64,000 nucleotides of DNA, from positions 248,001-312,000 of the forward strand of contig NZ_JAELXS010000002.1 in NCBI RefSeq assembly GCF_016427505.1, given 5' to 3'. Within the stretch, counting starts at the first letter, position 1, and each line of letters starts with the position of its first letter. Shown in pieces: positions 45,578-53,752 of this stretch. The stretch is from Sphingomonas mollis (GTDB lineage: Bacteria; Pseudomonadota; Alphaproteobacteria; Sphingomonadales; Sphingomonadaceae). The translations under genes were made by a program, and so were the position numbers. The notes beneath the pieces were generated by a model that worked only from the letters and a program-made list of their open reading frames with translations, made no database searches and was not told where the DNA came from.

Positions 45578-46225
45578 TTGAGCATCGTCGTGCGTACCCT
45601 GTCCGATCAGGTATTCGAAATCGTGCGCGAGCGCGTGGTGACGGGATCGCTGCCCGCCGAGATGCCGATCCGGCAGGATGCGCTTGCCGCCGAACTGGGC
45701 GTCAGCAAGATTCCGCTGCGCGAGGCGCTGGCCCGGCTGGAGCAGGAGGGCCTGCTCATCAGCCAGGCCAATCGCGGCTATACGGTGCGGCGCATGTCCG
45801 CCGATCAGGCCGACGAAATCTACGCCCTGCGTCTGGCGATCGAGCCTTCGGCCGCTGCCGTCGGCGCCGTGCAGGCGGACGAACGCGCCCGAGCCGAGGC
45901 ATGGCAGGCGTTTCAGGCGCTGGACGAGGCGGCGCACACCAATCTTGCCGAAGTCGCCGTCCGCAACCGCGAATTCCACACCGCGCTGGTCCGCCCCGGC
46001 GGCCGGTTGCTGACCACGCAGCTGGTCGAGCGGCTGGCGATCCTTGCCGAACGCTATGTGGTGGCGCACCTCGCCCCCGCGGGACGGGACGCGCGCGCCC
46101 ATCTGGAACATCGCGGCATGATCGATGCGTGGCTGGCCCGCGATGCCGGTCAGGTCGAAACATTGCTTCACGCCCATATCGCCGGCACGCTCAGCGATCT
46201 GCGCGCACAATTCGCCACCGGATAG
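45578..46225 (+). CDS. GntR-family regulator (FCD subgroup)
   Basis: A 215-aa regulator. N-terminal winged HTH: LSDQVFEIVRERVVTGSLPAEMPIRQDALAAELGVSKIPLREALARLEQEGLL. The C-terminal FCD all-helical domain (IYALRLAIEPSAAAVGA, NREFHTALVRPGGR, HRGMIDAWLARDAGQVETLLHAHI) holds the metal/effector His residues. TTG 45578 is the likely start with AAGGAAG 6 nt upstream; a GTG at 45590 is possible. Expected controller of the hydroxyproline cluster, possibly through the 43557 palindrome. Confidence 0.88.
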   Translation: MSIVVRTLSDQVFEIVRERVVTGSLPAEMPIRQDALAAELGVSKIPLREALARLEQEGLLISQANRGYTVRRMSADQADEIYALRLAIEPSAAAVGAVQADERARAEAWQAFQALDEAAHTNLAEVAVRNREFHTALVRPGGRLLTTQLVERLAILAERYVVAHLAPAGRDARAHLEHRGMIDAWLARDAGQVETLLHAHIAGTLSDLRAQFATG

Positions 46226-46280
46226 ACTGACCGGGGAAACCCCGGCAGCACCGGCAATCAGGGTTAGAGGGGGTAATACC

Positions 46281-47696
46281 ATGTCGATCATCGGACCGCG
46301 CAAGCCACTGGGCGCGCACGCGCCATCGGGGCAGGCGCTCGCCAAGACGCTCAGCTGGCCGCATCTGATCGCGCTGGGCGTCGGCGCGATCGTCGGCACC
46401 GGCATCTATACGCTGACCGGCGTCGGCGCCGAACGCGCCGGACCGGCAGTCATCCTCGCCTTCGCGATCGCCGGTGCGGTCTGCGCCTGCGCCGCGCTCG
46501 CCTATGCCGAACTGGCAACGATGATCCCGGCGGCGGGCAGCGCCTATACCTTCAGCTACACCGCGCTGGGCGAGACCATCGCCTGGGTCGTCGGGTGGAG
46601 CCTGATCCTCGAATATTCGCTCGCCTGTTCGACCGTCGCGGTCGGCTGGTCCGGCTATCTGGTCGGCTGGATCGAGGCGATCGGCATCCACCTGCCACCG
46701 GCCCTGCTGGTCGGGCCGCACGCGGGCGGCATCATCAATCTGCCCGCCGTGCTCGTGGCGCTGGCGGTGATGGGCATGCTGGTGGCCGGCACGCGCGAAA
46801 GCGCCACGCTGAACATCATCCTCGTCATCATCAAACTGGTCGCACTGACGGTGTTCGTGGCCTTCGCCGCACCGGCATTCGATTCCGCCAACCTCCACCC
46901 CTTCATGCCCTACGGCTTCGGCAGCACCGAGGTGGAGGGCACCAAGCGCGGCGTGATGGCCGCCGCCGCGATCGTCTTCTTCGCCTTTTACGGCTTCGAT
47001 GCGGTCGCGACCTCGGCCGAGGAAGCCAAGAACCCCGGCCGTGACCTGACGATCGGCATCGTTGGATCGATGGTGCTGTGCACCGCTATCTACATGGCGG
47101 TCGCCGTCGCCGCGATCGGCGCGCTGCCGTTCCGCACGCTGGCCGACTCGCCCGAGCCGCTGGCGCTGGTCCTGCGTTCGCTGAACCAGCCGTTCGCCGC
47201 GCATGTCATCGCGCTGGCGGCGGTGATCGCCCTCCCCTCCGTCATCCTCGTCATGATGTACGGGCAGAGCCGTATCTTCTTCGTCATGGCGCGCGACGGC
47301 CTGTTGCCGCAGCGGCTGGCGACGGTCAGCAAGCGCAGCGGTGCGCCGACCCGGATCACGATCCTGACCGGCATCTCGATCGCCGCGGTCGCCGGCTTCT
47401 TCCGGCTGGACGAGATTGCCGAACTGGCCAATGCCGGCACGCTGATCGCCTTCATCGCGGTCGGTGCCTGCCTGATGGTGCTGCGTCGCACCGCCCCCGA
47501 TGCCGCCCGCCTGTTCCGTTGCCCGGCGCCCTATGTCGTCGGCACGGGGGCGATCCTGGGGTGCCTGTACCTGCTGTACAGCCTGCCGGTCGCGACTTTG
47601 GTCCGCTTCGCCATCTGGAACGCGTTGGGGCTGATCCTGTATTTCGCGTTCAGCCGCCGGGCCAGCCTGTTGCGGCGCGGCGACGTCGCCGTCTGA
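46281..47696 (+). CDS. Amino acid permease (APC superfamily, cationic amino acid transporter type)
   Basis: A 471-aa transporter with 12 or more helices. Typical APC motifs: LIALGVGAIVGTGIYTLTGVGAERAGPAVILAFAIAGAVCACAALAYAELATMIPAAGSAYTFSYTALGE, FFAFYGFDAVATSAEEAKNPGRDL and MMYGQSRIFFVMARDGLLPQRLA. AGAGGGGG lies 7 nt before ATG 46281. The last gene of the hydroxyproline cluster, so uptake of hydroxyproline or proline is likely. Confidence 0.9.
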   Translation: MSIIGPRKPLGAHAPSGQALAKTLSWPHLIALGVGAIVGTGIYTLTGVGAERAGPAVILAFAIAGAVCACAALAYAELATMIPAAGSAYTFSYTALGETIAWVVGWSLILEYSLACSTVAVGWSGYLVGWIEAIGIHLPPALLVGPHAGGIINLPAVLVALAVMGMLVAGTRESATLNIILVIIKLVALTVFVAFAAPAFDSANLHPFMPYGFGSTEVEGTKRGVMAAAAIVFFAFYGFDAVATSAEEAKNPGRDLTIGIVGSMVLCTAIYMAVAVAAIGALPFRTLADSPEPLALVLRSLNQPFAAHVIALAAVIALPSVILVMMYGQSRIFFVMARDGLLPQRLATVSKRSGAPTRITILTGISIAAVAGFFRLDEIAELANAGTLIAFIAVGACLMVLRRTAPDAARLFRCPAPYVVGTGAILGCLYLLYSLPVATLVRFAIWNALGLILYFAFSRRASLLRRGDVAV

Positions 47697-47705
47697 TCGA
47701 CGCGT

Positions 47706-49610
47706 TCAGATACCGGCGGCGTGCTCCGCTGCCGGTACGAACGCGGCCGGCAGGCGCAGCGTCAGGCGGTCGGCATCGATCGCCAGCACCCCGCCCAGTT
47801 CGGTCGCCAGATTGCGCACCAGCCGCAGCGTGAAGCCTGCGCCCAGCAATGGCGCGCCATCGCCGCCGCTGCCGATCCCGCCATCCAGGCTGAACAGCGC
47901 GTCACCAGGCAGATCGGCCAGCGCGCGCGGCCGATCGACCGTCACCACCGCCTGATCGCCGACGGGATGGACCGCCACGCCGATCCGCTCCCCCGGCTGG
48001 GCGGCGGAGACCAGCGCCGCCAGCAACCGCGCGAACAGGCGCTCGGCCGCGCGGTCGTCGGTCGCGGCGACCGTGTCCTCGCCCGACAGCATCAGCGTCG
48101 CACCCCGCTGGCGGGCGAGCGGTTCCATATCCTGCATCGTCCGCGCGACCAGTTCGCCCAGCATCACCTCCGCCGGCCGCAGGTCGAGCGCACCGCCCTC
48201 GATCCGGGCAGCGGTATCGAGATCGTCGATCGCGGCGAGCAGGTCCACCGCCTGATGGCGGATCGCACCTGCGCGAAGGCGATAGGAGGCCGGCACCGGC
48301 CCCAGCAATTCGGTTTCGATCAATTCGGCGAACCCGGCGACCGCATTGGCGGGCGTGCGCAGTTCATGGACCAGCTGGCGCAGGCCATCCGACATCGTGA
48401 CCTGCGCGGCGGTGGCCGGCGCGGCGCTTTCATGGCGCAGCGGCCGACGGCCGGTGCCGTAATAACCGGTGAAGCGACCACTCGCCGCCTCGAACCGGGG
48501 CGTACCCGCGATCCGCCACGATCCCGCCGCGTCCGACAGACCACCGACCTCCAGCCGCAGATCGACGAAGCGGGCACGCTGGCGAAACGCGGCGGCGGCG
48601 CCGGCATCGAGCCGCGCCAGCCCCTGTAACGGCGCCTGCGCCCCCGGTATCAGCGCCGATCCGCCCGGCATCGCCAGCGACACGCCGACCAGCGCCCCCC
48701 GCGCCACGCCCTCGACCCAGCGGATCACGCCCGTGGCATCGGTTTCGAAGCGGAACCCGTCCTCGATCGGCTCCGGCGCCATCGATGCCGGACGCTCGTC
48801 ACGCCCGCGATTGAACGCCTCGATCCGGGCGACCAGATCGGCGATCTCGAACCGTGGCGGCGGGGCGATGGGCGGCACGTCGAACCGGCGCAGTGCATCG
48901 GCAACCAACGGCAGGCCGCGCGTGATATCGCCCAGCGCGGTGAACGGCGTCGCCGACCAGGGCATCGTCGGAGACGGCGTCAGATCGACGGCCGAAACAG
49001 GCGCCGCCTCGCTGGTCGGTTCCGCCAGGTCAAGAATGTCGGCAAGATCGTCGGGTTCATCGACGATCGGGATGACGGCCGCTTCCTCCACGACCCCGGT
49101 GTCGATGGGTTCGATGTCCCTGTCGATGTCCCCGTTGATGTCCTCGTCGATCGGTTCGGCCATCTCGATCGCCTCGACCGTCTCATCGGACAGGACGAAA
49201 TCCACCGACCCCAGACTTTCCAACCCGCGCTTCACCTCGTCATGCAGATCGCGCCGCTGTCGCAGGATCGAACGACCGGCCGGTGACAGGCCGCTGATAA
49301 GACCCAGCCAGTCATCGACCGGCAGGGCGACCATCCGTAACACCGGCGCCGCGATGGCCAGTTCGTCGGCGGCGAAGAACCCGACGAGCACCGCCGGTGG
49401 CCGGGCGAAAGCCAGAGCCCGTGCGCTGGCGACGCGAACCGGCAGCGGCACGACCTCGCGCAGCGATGCCAGCCGCGCCATGTTCTCGTCCGTCGCCTCG
49501 ATCCGACCACGGCCCATCAGGTCGACCAACTGACGCCACGCCGACTGGGCACCCAATCCGGGTCCCTGGTCGGCCGATAGCACCGTGGTCAGGCTGTCGT
49601 CGAAACGCAA
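47706..49610 (-). CDS. Sensor histidine kinase-like protein with long variable N-terminus
   Basis: About 634 aa from TTG 49610, which has AGGGAG 8 nt upstream; the longer frame from TTG 49718 lacks a site. Residues 1-290 have no recognised domain and include an acidic repeat (EDINGDIDRDIEPIDTG). A PAS-like segment (FRFETDATGVIRWVEGVARGALVGVSLAM) precedes a HisKA box LVHELRTPANAVAGFAELIETELLGPV with phospho-His. The ATPase part shows a weak G-rich region (GSGGDGAPLLGAGFTLRLVRNLATELGG) and no clear DxGxG, so the catalytic domain is divergent. No transmembrane helices. Sphingomonad proteins of this architecture are usually just called histidine kinase. Confidence 0.78.
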   Translation of the reverse strand: MRFDDSLTTVLSADQGPGLGAQSAWRQLVDLMGRGRIEATDENMARLASLREVVPLPVRVASARALAFARPPAVLVGFFAADELAIAAPVLRMVALPVDDWLGLISGLSPAGRSILRQRRDLHDEVKRGLESLGSVDFVLSDETVEAIEMAEPIDEDINGDIDRDIEPIDTGVVEEAAVIPIVDEPDDLADILDLAEPTSEAAPVSAVDLTPSPTMPWSATPFTALGDITRGLPLVADALRRFDVPPIAPPPRFEIADLVARIEAFNRGRDERPASMAPEPIEDGFRFETDATGVIRWVEGVARGALVGVSLAMPGGSALIPGAQAPLQGLARLDAGAAAAFRQRARFVDLRLEVGGLSDAAGSWRIAGTPRFEAASGRFTGYYGTGRRPLRHESAAPATAAQVTMSDGLRQLVHELRTPANAVAGFAELIETELLGPVPASYRLRAGAIRHQAVDLLAAIDDLDTAARIEGGALDLRPAEVMLGELVARTMQDMEPLARQRGATLMLSGEDTVAATDDRAAERLFARLLAALVSAAQPGERIGVAVHPVGDQAVVTVDRPRALADLPGDALFSLDGGIGSGGDGAPLLGAGFTLRLVRNLATELGGVLAIDADRLTLRLPAAFVPAAEHAAGI

Positions 49611-49793
49611 AACAGGCAACTCCCTCGCTTCACCGTAGCGCGTGTGGTGAAACAGGTCCTTAATTAACCCGAATAGACCGCGATACGATTGATTTGTCGA
49701 TGTCGCGTTGTGGGACAATTGCGGTAGAGAGCAATTATATTATTTGAGCGAGGGCATCGCCGATCGGTCATGCCATCAAGGGGAATGCAAAGA

Positions 49794-50261
49794 ATGCCGA
49801 TCGATCGAATCGACCGCCAGATCCTGTCTCTGCTGCAAGCCGATGGCCGCATGACCAACGTCGATCTCGCCGAACGGGTCGGCCTGACCGCGCCTCCCTG
49901 CCTGCGCCGCGTGCGCGCGCTGGAGGAGGCCGGGGCGATCCGGGGCTATCACGCCGATCTGGATGCGGCGCGGCTCGGCTATCCGATCACGGTGTTCGCG
50001 ATGGTGTCGTTGCGCAGTCAGGCCGAACACGACCTGTCGGCCTTCGAAAATCACGTCGCCGCCATTCCCGAAGTGCGCGAATGCCATATGCTGAATGGTG
50101 AGATCGACTTCATCCTGAAGATCGTCGCATCCGATCTGAAGAGCTTTCAGGAAATCCTGACGACGCACCTGACGCCGGCACCCAACGTCGCCAGCGTCAA
50201 GACGTCGCTGACGATCCGCACCGCCAAATCGATCTCGGGTATCCCCGTCCCTCCCGAATGA
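49794..50261 (+). CDS. Lrp/AsnC-family transcriptional regulator
   Basis: A 155-aa regulator. HTH: IDRQILSLLQADGRMTNVDLAERVGLTAPPCLRRVRALEEAGAIRGYHADLD. RAM/AsnC effector domain: RSQAEHDLSAFENHVAAIPEVRECHMLNGEIDFILKIVASDLKSFQEIL. ATG 49794 has AAGGGG 9 nt upstream. Followed by a bidirectional terminator. Its amino acid target is unknown; a role in central amino acid metabolism is typical. Confidence 0.95.
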   Translation: MPIDRIDRQILSLLQADGRMTNVDLAERVGLTAPPCLRRVRALEEAGAIRGYHADLDAARLGYPITVFAMVSLRSQAEHDLSAFENHVAAIPEVRECHMLNGEIDFILKIVASDLKSFQEILTTHLTPAPNVASVKTSLTIRTAKSISGIPVPPE

Positions 50262-50291
50262 TGTCCCGCCCGAATAATCCGTTCAATACGA

Positions 50292-50323
50292 GAAGGGGGG
50301 CGGCATCGCTGCCACCCCCCTTC
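50292..50323. terminator. Bidirectional terminator between lrp and the TPR-like gene
   Basis: GAAGGGGGG (50292-50300) pairs with CCCCCCTTC (50315-50323), with an inner GGCA/TGCC stem over loop TCGC. The plus side runs on into TTCGTCGTTT. Convergent stops lie 30 bp on either side. Confidence 0.8.
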
Positions 50324-50348
50324 GTCGTTTCATCCGATGGCAGACGGA

Positions 50349-51635
50349 TCAGGCCGTGGGTGCATTCAGATACGCCGTCCACAGCGAAGCGATGCCCGAT
50401 CGCGGTGCGGTCTTCACCGCATCGAATGCCGCCTTGGCACCGGCCTTGTCGCCCGACTTGGCGAGCGCGATGCCGAGATGCGTGTTGACCTCGTCCGCAT
50501 CGACCCCACCCTTTTGCAGGGCGACCCGGTACAGCGCCGCTGCCTCGGTGAAATTGTCCTGACCCAGATAGGCGTCCGCCGTGCCGGCGGCGAGCTTGCC
50601 GTTGGCGGCGGCATTGGCGCGCGTCTTGAGCGGCGCCAGCGACCCTTCGGCCGCGGCCGCGCGCGTCGCTTCGGTCAGCAGGCTCTTGGCCAGCGTGTTG
50701 CCGGCCGGGATCTTGCCCGCTGCCTGACCTTCCTTGATGACCGCGGCGGCTTCGGCCGGCAGGCCGCGGCGCTGCACGTCATCGGCATATTCCAGATAGT
50801 CGTTCTGGTCGGCCAGCGCCTTCGTCGACCGAAGCAGGCGGAACAGGTCGATCTTCTGGTTGTCGTCCAGCTTCGCGATCGAATTGCTCGACAGGCCATA
50901 GGTGACGACGACGTCGCGCCAGTTCTTGGCCGTCGGATAGGCGGTGACGTAATCCTGCAGCCACGTCATCGTCTGCGGCAGCTTGGCCGCATTCGACCGG
51001 GCGATGCCATACCGATAGACGTCCTCGGGCGCCTTCTGGCCGCTCGTGTTCATCTGCTGCACGGTCGTCTGCAGGTCGGCCAGGCCGCCCGGCACGTCGC
51101 CGCCGCCGACCTTGGCCTGGGCGATCTGCAGGCCCAGGTTCGAATCGGTGTACCCCAGTTCGCGCGCCTGCGTGAAGAACTGGATCGCGGTCGGGAACTG
51201 CTTGCCGTTATAGGCGAGCAGGCCGCGCTGATAGGCCAGCTTGCCCTTCTCGGCGGCCGGCGTCTTCGCACTGGCGAGCAGCGCTTCCATGGGCTTGGCC
51301 AGACCGGTCTCGTCGACTGGCGCATTGGGGTTCGCGGCGCGTGCGTTCTGAATCTTGATCTGCTCCAGATTATACCGGAGCGCGGCGGCGAAATACTTGT
51401 CGTCGTCGGTCTTCGCCACCGTTTCGAGCTGCACAACGGCAGGCTCGGCGGTCGCGACATCCTTGGCGGCGAGCGCGGTCTGCGCCGTCTGTGCCGCCTT
51501 CAGCGCGTCCGGGCTCATCTTCGGCCCGGTATCTTCCTTCGACTTCTTCTGGGCGATCGCGGGCGGGGCCAGCACGACGCCGGCGGCACCGGTGGACAGC
51601 GCCAGCGCCATCGTAAGCTTGGAAAACGTCTTCAT
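50349..51635 (-). CDS. Secreted TPR-like repeat protein
   Basis: A 428-aa protein from ATG 51635 (AGGAGA site) with signal peptide MKTFSKLTMALALSTGAAGVVLAPPAIAQ. The mature chain is all-helical with TPR-like helical pairs: ALRYNLEQIKIQ, GKLAYQRGLLAYNGKQFPTAIQFFTQARELG, DVYRYGIARSNAAKLPQTMTWLQDYVTAYPTAKNWRDVVVTYG and AYLGQDNFTEAAALYRVALQKGGVDADEVNTHLGIALAKSGDKAGAKAAFDAV. A periplasmic scaffold or assembly role is likely; no enzyme domain is visible. The gene is a recognised single-copy type in sphingomonads by memory. Confidence 0.85.
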   Translation of the reverse strand: MKTFSKLTMALALSTGAAGVVLAPPAIAQKKSKEDTGPKMSPDALKAAQTAQTALAAKDVATAEPAVVQLETVAKTDDDKYFAAALRYNLEQIKIQNARAANPNAPVDETGLAKPMEALLASAKTPAAEKGKLAYQRGLLAYNGKQFPTAIQFFTQARELGYTDSNLGLQIAQAKVGGGDVPGGLADLQTTVQQMNTSGQKAPEDVYRYGIARSNAAKLPQTMTWLQDYVTAYPTAKNWRDVVVTYGLSSNSIAKLDDNQKIDLFRLLRSTKALADQNDYLEYADDVQRRGLPAEAAAVIKEGQAAGKIPAGNTLAKSLLTEATRAAAAEGSLAPLKTRANAAANGKLAAGTADAYLGQDNFTEAAALYRVALQKGGVDADEVNTHLGIALAKSGDKAGAKAAFDAVKTAPRSGIASLWTAYLNAPTA

Positions 51636-51819
51636 GGTCGTGGAACTCTCCTGTTGAGCGTCGACGCGTCGATGCGAACGCTTAGCCGCGCGGCCACCCG
51701 CCATCAAGCGAGCCGGACCCTGTTGGTTCCATCGCAACCGTGCGCTGAACCGAATTTGAACGGCAAGATCCGCATGGCGAATTGTATGGTGGGGCCGCCG
51801 CGTCTATCCGGCGGCGACC

Positions 51820-52560
51820 ATGATCGCCGTCATCTCCCCCGCCAAGACGCTGGACTATGAAAGTCCCCTGCCCCCGCTGGAGGCAACCACGCCCCGCTTC
51901 GCGGCCGAAGCCGACACGCTCGCCCGCGCCGCCGCCAATCTGGGGCCGAAGAAACTCGGCGCGCTGATGAAGATATCGCCGGCGCTGGCGACGCTGAATG
52001 CACACCGGTTCCGCGACTTCGCCGACGCTCCCCGGCGTCCGGCGCTCTTCGCCTTCGCCGGCGACGTCTATACCGGCCTCGACGCGGCGACGCTTGAGGA
52101 GCCGGCGATCGACTATGCGCAGGAGCATCTTAGGATGCTGTCGGGCCTGTATGGCCTGCTCCGCCCGCTCGATGCGATGCGGCCTTACCGGCTGGAGATG
52201 GGCACCCGCTGGGCGCCGCGGCGCGACCGGCTGACCGACTGGTGGCAGGGCCGCATCGCCGATGCGCTGGCGGACGATCTGGCGGCGGAGGGATCGGGCA
52301 CGGTCCTGAACCTCGCCAGCCAGGAATATTGGGCCGCCGTCGATGGCCGGCTGCCGAAGGAAACCCGCGTGATCGCCGTCGATTTCCGCGACGGCGACCG
52401 TTTCATCAGCTTCCACGCCAAGAAGGCGCGCGGGATGATGGCGCGGTGGCTGGTCGAACACCGGGTGGAGAAGGTCGACGACATGAAGGCATTCGATACC
52501 GACGGCTATCGCTTCGTCGCCGGCGACAGCACCGACGACCAGTGGCGGTTCGCGCGATGA
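51820..52560 (+). CDS. yaaA: Peroxide stress protein YaaA (UPF0246)
   Basis: A 246-aa protein of the YaaA family that limits damage from hydrogen peroxide by lowering free iron. MIAVISPAKTLDYESPLPP is the family's N-terminal signature. Also ALFAFAGDVYTGLDAATL, LRMLSGLYGLLRPLDAMRPYRLEMG, LNLASQEYW and VDFRDGDRFISFHAKKARGMMARWLVEH. The stop overlaps the next ATG by four bases (ATGA). Confidence 0.96.
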   Translation: MIAVISPAKTLDYESPLPPLEATTPRFAAEADTLARAAANLGPKKLGALMKISPALATLNAHRFRDFADAPRRPALFAFAGDVYTGLDAATLEEPAIDYAQEHLRMLSGLYGLLRPLDAMRPYRLEMGTRWAPRRDRLTDWWQGRIADALADDLAAEGSGTVLNLASQEYWAAVDGRLPKETRVIAVDFRDGDRFISFHAKKARGMMARWLVEHRVEKVDDMKAFDTDGYRFVAGDSTDDQWRFAR

Positions 52561-53249
52561 GCGCCATCAAATCGGCGATCGTCATCGGCGCATCGGGCGG
52601 CATCGGCGCGGCGCTGGTCGCGGCGTTGGCCGAAGAGGATGTGCCGGTGCGCGGTCTCGCCCGCTCCTTCACCGGCCGCGACCATCTCGACCTGGTGGAC
52701 GAGACCAGCATCGCCGCCGCCGCCGCGACGCTGACGACGCCGCCCGACCTGATCTTCCTCGCCACCGGCCTGCTGCACGAGGGCGACGCCGGCCCCGAAA
52801 AGACGATGGCCGCGCTCGATCCCGTCTGGCTGGCGCGGCAATATGCGGTGAATGCCATCGGCCCCGCCCTCGTCGCCAAGCATTTCCTGCCACGTATGCC
52901 GAAGACCGGTCGCGGCGTCTTTGCCGTGCTGTCCGCCCGCGTCGGCAGCATCGGCGACAACAAGCTGGGCGGCTGGTACGGCTATCGCGCCGCCAAGGCC
53001 GGGCTAAACCAGCTGATCCGGTCGCTGGCGATCGAGGAGCGTCGCCGCAACGACCGCACGATCGTCGTCGGCCTGCACCCCGGCACCGTCGATACCGCGC
53101 TATCGAAACCCTTTCAGGCGAACGTTCGTGCGGATCAACTGTTCGCCGCGGACCGCGCCGCCGTGCAACTGCTCGACGTGATCGACGGCCTGAAAGCCCC
53201 CGACAGCGGCCGCCTGTTCGCATGGGACGGCACCGAGATCACACCATAA
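52557..53249 (+). CDS. SDR family oxidoreductase (CsgA-like)
   Basis: A 230-aa short-chain dehydrogenase with the NAD site AIVIGASGGIGAALVAAL and the catalytic YGYRAAKAGLNQLIRSLAIE (Tyr-x3-Lys) after VLSARVGSIGDNKLGGWYG. The class lacks a known substrate; relatives of the C-factor/CsgA group appear in many genomes. Translationally coupled to yaaA. Confidence 0.88.
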   Translation: MSAIKSAIVIGASGGIGAALVAALAEEDVPVRGLARSFTGRDHLDLVDETSIAAAAATLTTPPDLIFLATGLLHEGDAGPEKTMAALDPVWLARQYAVNAIGPALVAKHFLPRMPKTGRGVFAVLSARVGSIGDNKLGGWYGYRAAKAGLNQLIRSLAIEERRRNDRTIVVGLHPGTVDTALSKPFQANVRADQLFAADRAAVQLLDVIDGLKAPDSGRLFAWDGTEITP

Positions 53250-53376
53250 CTTCGTGTCCGAAAGTTCATGCGGCGGCCACCGCACGATCAACAGGGGCGG
53301 CGCATAAGGTCCTCACCGCCGCCAGTTTCCCCCTCCCTTTTCCGGCGGCGGCCACATCTGGATGAGGATCGCTATC

Positions 53377-53652
53377 ATGAACAGGTCGCTCCCCTTCGCC
53401 GTGCTCGCCGGCGCCTCGCTCTTTTCGGCCACCGCCGCCTTGGCCGTATCGCCCCAGGCGAAGCCCGCGCCGAAGACCGCCGCCACCGCCGCGCACCGCA
53501 CCACCGCCGTCCACATGACCAGCACCACCCGCACCACGACCACCGCCCCCGCCGGCAAGGCCCGCATGGTCACCGCCAGGCTCGCCAACGGCAAGACCGT
53601 GACCTATAACTGCTCGCTGCCCGGCAACGCGTCGAAGCAGGCGTGCAAATGA
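53377..53652 (+). CDS. Small secreted Thr-rich protein
   Basis: A 91-aa protein starting at ATG 53377 (GAGGA upstream; ATG 53362 possible). Signal MNRSLPFAVLAGASLFSATAALA is followed by a low-complexity Ala/Thr tract (TTAVHMTSTTRTTTTAPAG) and a compact C-terminal unit MVTARLANGKTVTYNCSLPGNASKQACK with two cysteines about 16 apart that could form a disulfide. No known function. Periplasmic or surface location is inferred. Confidence 0.7.
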   Translation: MNRSLPFAVLAGASLFSATAALAVSPQAKPAPKTAATAAHRTTAVHMTSTTRTTTTAPAGKARMVTARLANGKTVTYNCSLPGNASKQACK

Positions 53653-53658
53653 TCGCCC

Positions 53659-53691
53659 CACGCGCGCGTACGAGTCCTGTACGCGCGCGTG
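53659..53691. terminator. Very GC-rich hairpin between the small secreted protein and gyrA
   Basis: CACGCGCGCGTAC (53659-53671) and GTACGCGCGCGTG (53679-53691) make a perfect 13-bp stem with loop GAGTCCT, 7 bp after the stop of the secreted protein. No U-run follows, so this is a terminator candidate by position only. Confidence 0.5.
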
Positions 53692-53752
53692 ACATAGGCG
53701 GCCGGAACGACTAGACGGGCGTCACGCCCCTGTAACGATCCGGAAGAACACC

